Below are positions 61,088 through 64,000 of a DNA stretch of 64,000 bases, in pieces (within the stretch, counting starts at the first letter, position 1; each line of letters begins with the position of its first letter). The stretch is taken from NCBI GenBank assembly GCA_903834925.1, contig CAILLA010000159.1, positions 35,810-99,809 of the forward strand, written 5' to 3'. Under the pieces are notes generated by a model. That model was not told the DNA's origin and ran no database searches. It saw nothing but the letters and a program-made list of their open reading frames with translations. The stretch comes from an uncultured Schlesneria sp. Its GTDB lineage: Bacteria > Planctomycetota > Planctomycetia > Planctomycetales > Planctomycetaceae. The translations under genes were made by a program, and so were the position numbers.

Positions 61088-62068
61088 ATGAGATTCCGAT
61101 TGCTGGTGATTATGGGGGTTCTAATCTTCGTCAGTCGGACGATATTCGCTGGCTCAATTGGAATTGAAGTCGACGATGATGTGGTACCCTATCTAGCCAT
61201 CACTGAATCCCTGATGTTTGGGTTAACTGATGATTCTAACGGGGTTCAGGCGATGTTTGCCGCCTCGTTATTTCAGTCCGTGTTTGGAACTCCTTTCGCG
61301 ATTGCGCCGCCCGTTGTCGAACTCGTTTTTGCGGCAATGGTGATCATTGTCGAAGAGGAAGAGGGCATGCAGGTCGTGGGAGCGGGGGATGTCAATGAAG
61401 TTCTTCAGCAATTGCGACCAATTTTGTATTCCGAATTAGGTTTTATCCGACTGGCCTGCGACGACCTGACGGTCGAACAACGGGCAAAAGTTCGAGAAGC
61501 GGCCGAGACGAGCCTGCAACATTCCGCATCAATCATGGCGTCTATTCAAGAACCTGACCCGGATGAGGAGGTTGTTGGAGTATTGCTCGCTAAGACGAGG
61601 CCGGACGTTCTTTCGGAAGTTCGTCAAGAAATCGACAATGCCATGAAGGAGGTTCTAACCGCCGAGAGATATGCGCGGTATGCTGATCTTGCGGCTGGTC
61701 GAGTCGCTCATCGTAAACAGGCGGCGATCCTTTCCCTCGTTTCTCAATTGGACGTTGACCTTTGCCTGACCCTAGATCAGCGAGAAAAAATCCTGAACGA
61801 GATCTCTTCTCACTGGAACAACGAATGGGAACAGTGGTTGGAGTGGAATTTCGAGATTTCTGAGATACCAAGAATTCTGGACTCGATTGTCAGTCCAATC
61901 CTCGATGAATCTCAGGCTGCCGTCTGGAAACAGAGCCCCAAAAGCGAGTCTGACGTAGATTGCATCATGGATCCCGAAGCAGAATCCCGGTTCAACGATG
62001 GCTGGTGGGGTGAAGTCGACCAAATGGCCCCAGTTGAAGAGGGCGATCTTGACGGAATTTCGTTTTGA
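61088..62068 (+). CDS. Exported hypothetical protein
   Basis: 326 residues with an N-terminal signal peptide (FRLLVIMGVLIFVSRTIFAG). The body is acidic and helical (LTVEQRAKVREAAETSLQHSAS; DVLSEVRQEIDNAMKEVLTAERYARYADLAAG; LDVDLCLTLDQREKILNEISSHW), a rhythm seen in planctomycete periplasmic proteins with LTxxQ..KI helices. It ends in an acidic tail (SESDVDCIMDPEAE). No function is assigned. It is followed closely by the small gene at 62147 and may be co-transcribed. Confidence 0.65.
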   Translation: MRFRLLVIMGVLIFVSRTIFAGSIGIEVDDDVVPYLAITESLMFGLTDDSNGVQAMFAASLFQSVFGTPFAIAPPVVELVFAAMVIIVEEEEGMQVVGAGDVNEVLQQLRPILYSELGFIRLACDDLTVEQRAKVREAAETSLQHSASIMASIQEPDPDEEVVGVLLAKTRPDVLSEVRQEIDNAMKEVLTAERYARYADLAAGRVAHRKQAAILSLVSQLDVDLCLTLDQREKILNEISSHWNNEWEQWLEWNFEISEIPRILDSIVSPILDESQAAVWKQSPKSESDVDCIMDPEAESRFNDGWWGEVDQMAPVEEGDLDGISF

Positions 62069-62146
62069 GCCACACGAATCAGAGTTGCTTGAGTCACTTC
62101 AACAAATATTGGATGCCACTGGGGTCGCTCAGGCAGGAGCTATCGG

Positions 62147-62443
62147 ATGCCACTTCATGACTTAACATCAATTCTTTGTATTGCGCTGATCATTGTTTTG
62201 ACCATGATTTACTGGTCAGCTTATCAGCAAACTATTGCCGGTAAAAAACAACAAAGCGACTACTTAGAACAACTGAAAACACATAGGGAACAGATTGAAC
62301 GACACGAGAAAATTTTGACTGAAAGCGATCGGCAAACGGTCCTGCACGGCAAATTGTTGGGACGACAGGAAATGATTCTGACGCGAGTCGAGAACCTCGT
62401 CGCGATCGTTGAGAAATCTTTGAACGATCGTAGTAAAGACTAG
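62147..62443 (+). CDS. Small membrane-anchored coiled-coil protein
   Basis: 98 residues: one N-terminal membrane helix (ILCIALIIVLTMIYWSAYQQ, about 9-28) and then a heptad-rich coiled coil (SDYLEQLKTHREQIERHEKILTESDRQ in two parts; ENLVAIVEKSLNDR). It lies 78 bp after the exported hypothetical gene on the same strand. No family is recognised, but the helix-plus-coil layout is convincing as a real protein. Confidence 0.55.
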   Translation: MPLHDLTSILCIALIIVLTMIYWSAYQQTIAGKKQQSDYLEQLKTHREQIERHEKILTESDRQTVLHGKLLGRQEMILTRVENLVAIVEKSLNDRSKD

Positions 62444-62793
62444 CAATCTTCCGTGGAAAAACGTCGATGCGCGCGTAATCACTATTCAGATTTTGTGTTT
62501 CAATTCCGCTTCGCTGATTCGATTGGTTCCCATTTTTCCTTCAACTGCGCCTCGAAGATAAGCGGGATTGGTGGTCTTCACGTCAGCTGAGGCGTTATTT
62601 CTTGCTCAGGCAGCACGACAAGCAGCGGCTCGGCAACGTACGAAGAGATCGGGCTGAACGCCGATCTGCCTGCGCCGATGGCTTCGGGTTAAACTAAGAA
62701 TCCATGTCTGATTTCAACTTTTCATCAATTCTTCATCCGAAATTCACTGCCAACCAGCGAACGTTTGCTAGCTTCCATCTCAGGGACGAGACT
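62444..62793. other. Intergenic region, nothing recognised
   Basis: 350 bp between the coiled-coil gene and the convergent ftsY stop. No clear hairpin or gene. Confidence 0.4.
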
Positions 62794-63741
62794 TCATTTG
62801 GATTCATCGAACAGGGCGTCAACGAATCGCTCAGGATTGAAGAGCTCCAGGTCGTCGATTTGTTCGCCGACTCCGACGTACTTAACAGGAATTCCCATTT
62901 GCTGACGAATCGCGACTGTGACACCACCCTTCGCCGTACCGTCGAGTTTTGCGAGGACGATCCCTGTGCAATGTGCTGCTTCTCCGAAGTGCTGAGCTTG
63001 ATTTAAACCGTTTTGACCGGTGGTTGCATCGATGACCAACAAACATTCATGCGGAGCACCTGGAATCTTCTTGTCGATCACTCGACGGATTTTTTCCAGT
63101 TCTTTCATCAGGTTTGCCTGGTTATGCAGTCGCCCGGCGGTATCGATGATCAGAACGTCGACGCCCGATTTCAGTGCCTCTTCGCAACCGGAAAACGCCA
63201 CGCTGGCAGGATCGGTACCACTTGGTTTTGTGACGATTTCACAACCTAGCCTTGAACTCCACATTGTGAGTTGTTCAACAGCAGCGGCACGGAACGTATC
63301 TCCTGCTGCCAGCATCACTTTAAGTCCAGACGATGTCAGCAGTTTCGCTAGTTTGGCGATGGACGTCGTTTTCCCCGTCCCGTTGACGCCAGTAACCAGT
63401 ATAACTGTCGGTTTTGTCGCCGCAAACTTCAATGGCGAAAGTGGTTGCTCTGGATTCCATTGGGTCCCATCGGTCCCTTTAAGCAGTCCACGAACGGTTT
63501 CTTTGACGGTCCCCCACAACTCGTCGAGAACGAGGGTTCGTCCGAGATACTTGGTTCGAAGTTCTCCGACAATCAAAGCGGAAGCAGCCACCCCCATGTC
63601 GGTGCGGATCAGGCGGCCTTCAAATTGCTCAAGTTTCGCCTCGTCAAGGATTTCACCCGAACGAAAGATGTCGCGAACATCCGTAAGCAACAGCTGTTTC
63701 GTGCGTTGCAGCCCCTGTTTCAGTTTCTCAAAAAAGCCCAT
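62794..63741 (-). CDS. ftsY: Signal recognition particle receptor FtsY
   Basis: A 315-residue SRP-family GTPase that receives SRP-ribosome complexes at the membrane. N-terminal helical N domain (MGFFEKLKQGLQRTKQLL), then the G domain: P-loop VTGVNGTGKTTSIAKLA, DTFRAAAVEQL, DTAGRLHNQANLMKEL, VLAKLDGTAKGGVTV and GVGEQIDDLELFNPERFVDAL at the end. It lacks the long acidic A domain of Escherichia coli FtsY, as is common outside the gammaproteobacteria. Confidence 0.95.
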   Translation of the reverse strand: MGFFEKLKQGLQRTKQLLLTDVRDIFRSGEILDEAKLEQFEGRLIRTDMGVAASALIVGELRTKYLGRTLVLDELWGTVKETVRGLLKGTDGTQWNPEQPLSPLKFAATKPTVILVTGVNGTGKTTSIAKLAKLLTSSGLKVMLAAGDTFRAAAVEQLTMWSSRLGCEIVTKPSGTDPASVAFSGCEEALKSGVDVLIIDTAGRLHNQANLMKELEKIRRVIDKKIPGAPHECLLVIDATTGQNGLNQAQHFGEAAHCTGIVLAKLDGTAKGGVTVAIRQQMGIPVKYVGVGEQIDDLELFNPERFVDALFDESK

Positions 63742-63891
63742 AATGCGAAGATCTCAAAAATTCTGGCGATACGTGAATCTGGCTCTGATCATAGGATGCA
63801 CGACCGTTGACAGCAAATCTGGACAATCCTGCTTCAAACGGGGTAAATCGGGCTTCACGAATGCATTCTGGCTTGATATAATCAAAAAACT

Positions 63892-64000
63892 TCACTGCCA
63901 ACTGAGCGCGCCAGCCCCGTGTGTGAAGAGCTGTGCCAGCCAGTCCGCCCGCCGCGAGTCTTCCGACGCCGAAGTTTCTTCCCAACCTGCTGTGAATTCA
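63892..64000 (-). CDS. Possible 3' end of an upstream gene (partial)
   Basis: On the minus strand the frame entering at the window edge reads about 36 codons (ETSASEDSRRADWLAQLFTH, then GAGALSWQ) and stops at 63892-63894, 150 bp before ftsY. Codon use is like the neighbours. A second frame on the same strand (to 63728) is longer but overlaps the ftsY start and looks less protein-like. Too short to name. Confidence 0.3.
   Translation of the reverse strand, partial: EFTAGWEETSASEDSRRADWLAQLFTHGAGALSWQ

Noticed and set aside
63728..63985. 85-codon minus-strand ORF overlapping the ftsY start
   Set aside because: It ends inside ftsY in another frame and has no recognisable pattern; the shorter frame ending at 63892 is slightly more plausible.
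1..64000. CRISPR arrays, tRNA and rRNA genes
   Set aside because: No regularly spaced identical repeats and no recognisable cloverleaf or rRNA segments were seen by eye; a covariance search would be needed to exclude a tRNA.

Overview
The window looks like a chromosomal segment of a planctomycete (Planctomycetota, probably the Planctomycetaceae/Schlesneria side). Several lineage markers support this: a PVC-type HEAT-repeat/CxxCH haem protein, a CxxCH domain fused to WD40 repeats, an exported repeat protein with the LENRRLL export-region signature, an orphan ExbD operon with a giant linker protein, a Gly-rich BON-domain protein, and the archaeal-like tetrahydromethanopterin C1 genes mtdB, fae and an orfY-like ATP-grasp. 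Base composition is moderate GC and genes are mostly monocistronic, with many frameshifted or remnant genes and many small palindromic repeats.

Layout. 1-1.9 kb: 3' part of a NACHT STAND protein with a C-terminal formylglycine-generating-enzyme-like (C-type-lectin fold) domain. 1.9-2.5 kb: repeat-rich, gene-free. 2.5-13 kb: ZIP metal transporter, inorganic pyrophosphatase, a Cys-rich lipoprotein, an ECF sigma factor, an RraB-like protein, a His-rich exported protein plus an RND membrane-fusion protein with no pump, tsaB, a TerC protein, an SRPBCC protein. 13-19 kb: a membrane protein, then a two-gene operon of AAA/STAND ATPases, the second with an eight-unit TPR array; five copies of GGTGTR lie just upstream of or at its start. 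19.5-28.4 kb: lpdA, an ABC-2 permease, a degraded REP-associated transposase (RAYT) N-terminus, two surface-polysaccharide genes, and a large exported repeat protein split by an in-frame TAA. 28.8-35.6 kb: fructose-bisphosphate aldolase, a 117-bp mini-transposon, a GspE/PilB ATPase and the PVC haem protein. 35.7-50 kb: small accessory genes including a frameshifted GNAT gene, an exbD operon, an outer-membrane-like protein frameshifted in a G9 tract, an EEP-family hydrolase, lpxB flanked by two copies of a ~105-bp inverted-repeat element, a gluconolactonase-like protein, an SDR and a thioredoxin-like protein. 50.3-55.2 kb: a 1,625-residue TIR-STAND-transmembrane-helical-repeat protein. 55.3-64 kb: BON protein, C1 genes, WD40/cytochrome protein, exported hypotheticals and ftsY.

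Most interesting content. Three separate STAND/AAA signalling loci of the kind used for immunity or programmed cell death occur in 64 kb; the bicistronic AAA + AAA-wHTH-TPR module (14978-19094) is the best candidate for an undescribed system, with the TIR protein second. A second theme is repeat mobility: a RAYT relic, REP-like hairpin pairs, a MITE whose empty site is preserved in the opposite arm of a palindrome, and inverted-repeat elements around lpxB.

No tRNA, rRNA or CRISPR array was recognised. All assignments come from reading motifs by eye; no database search was run.
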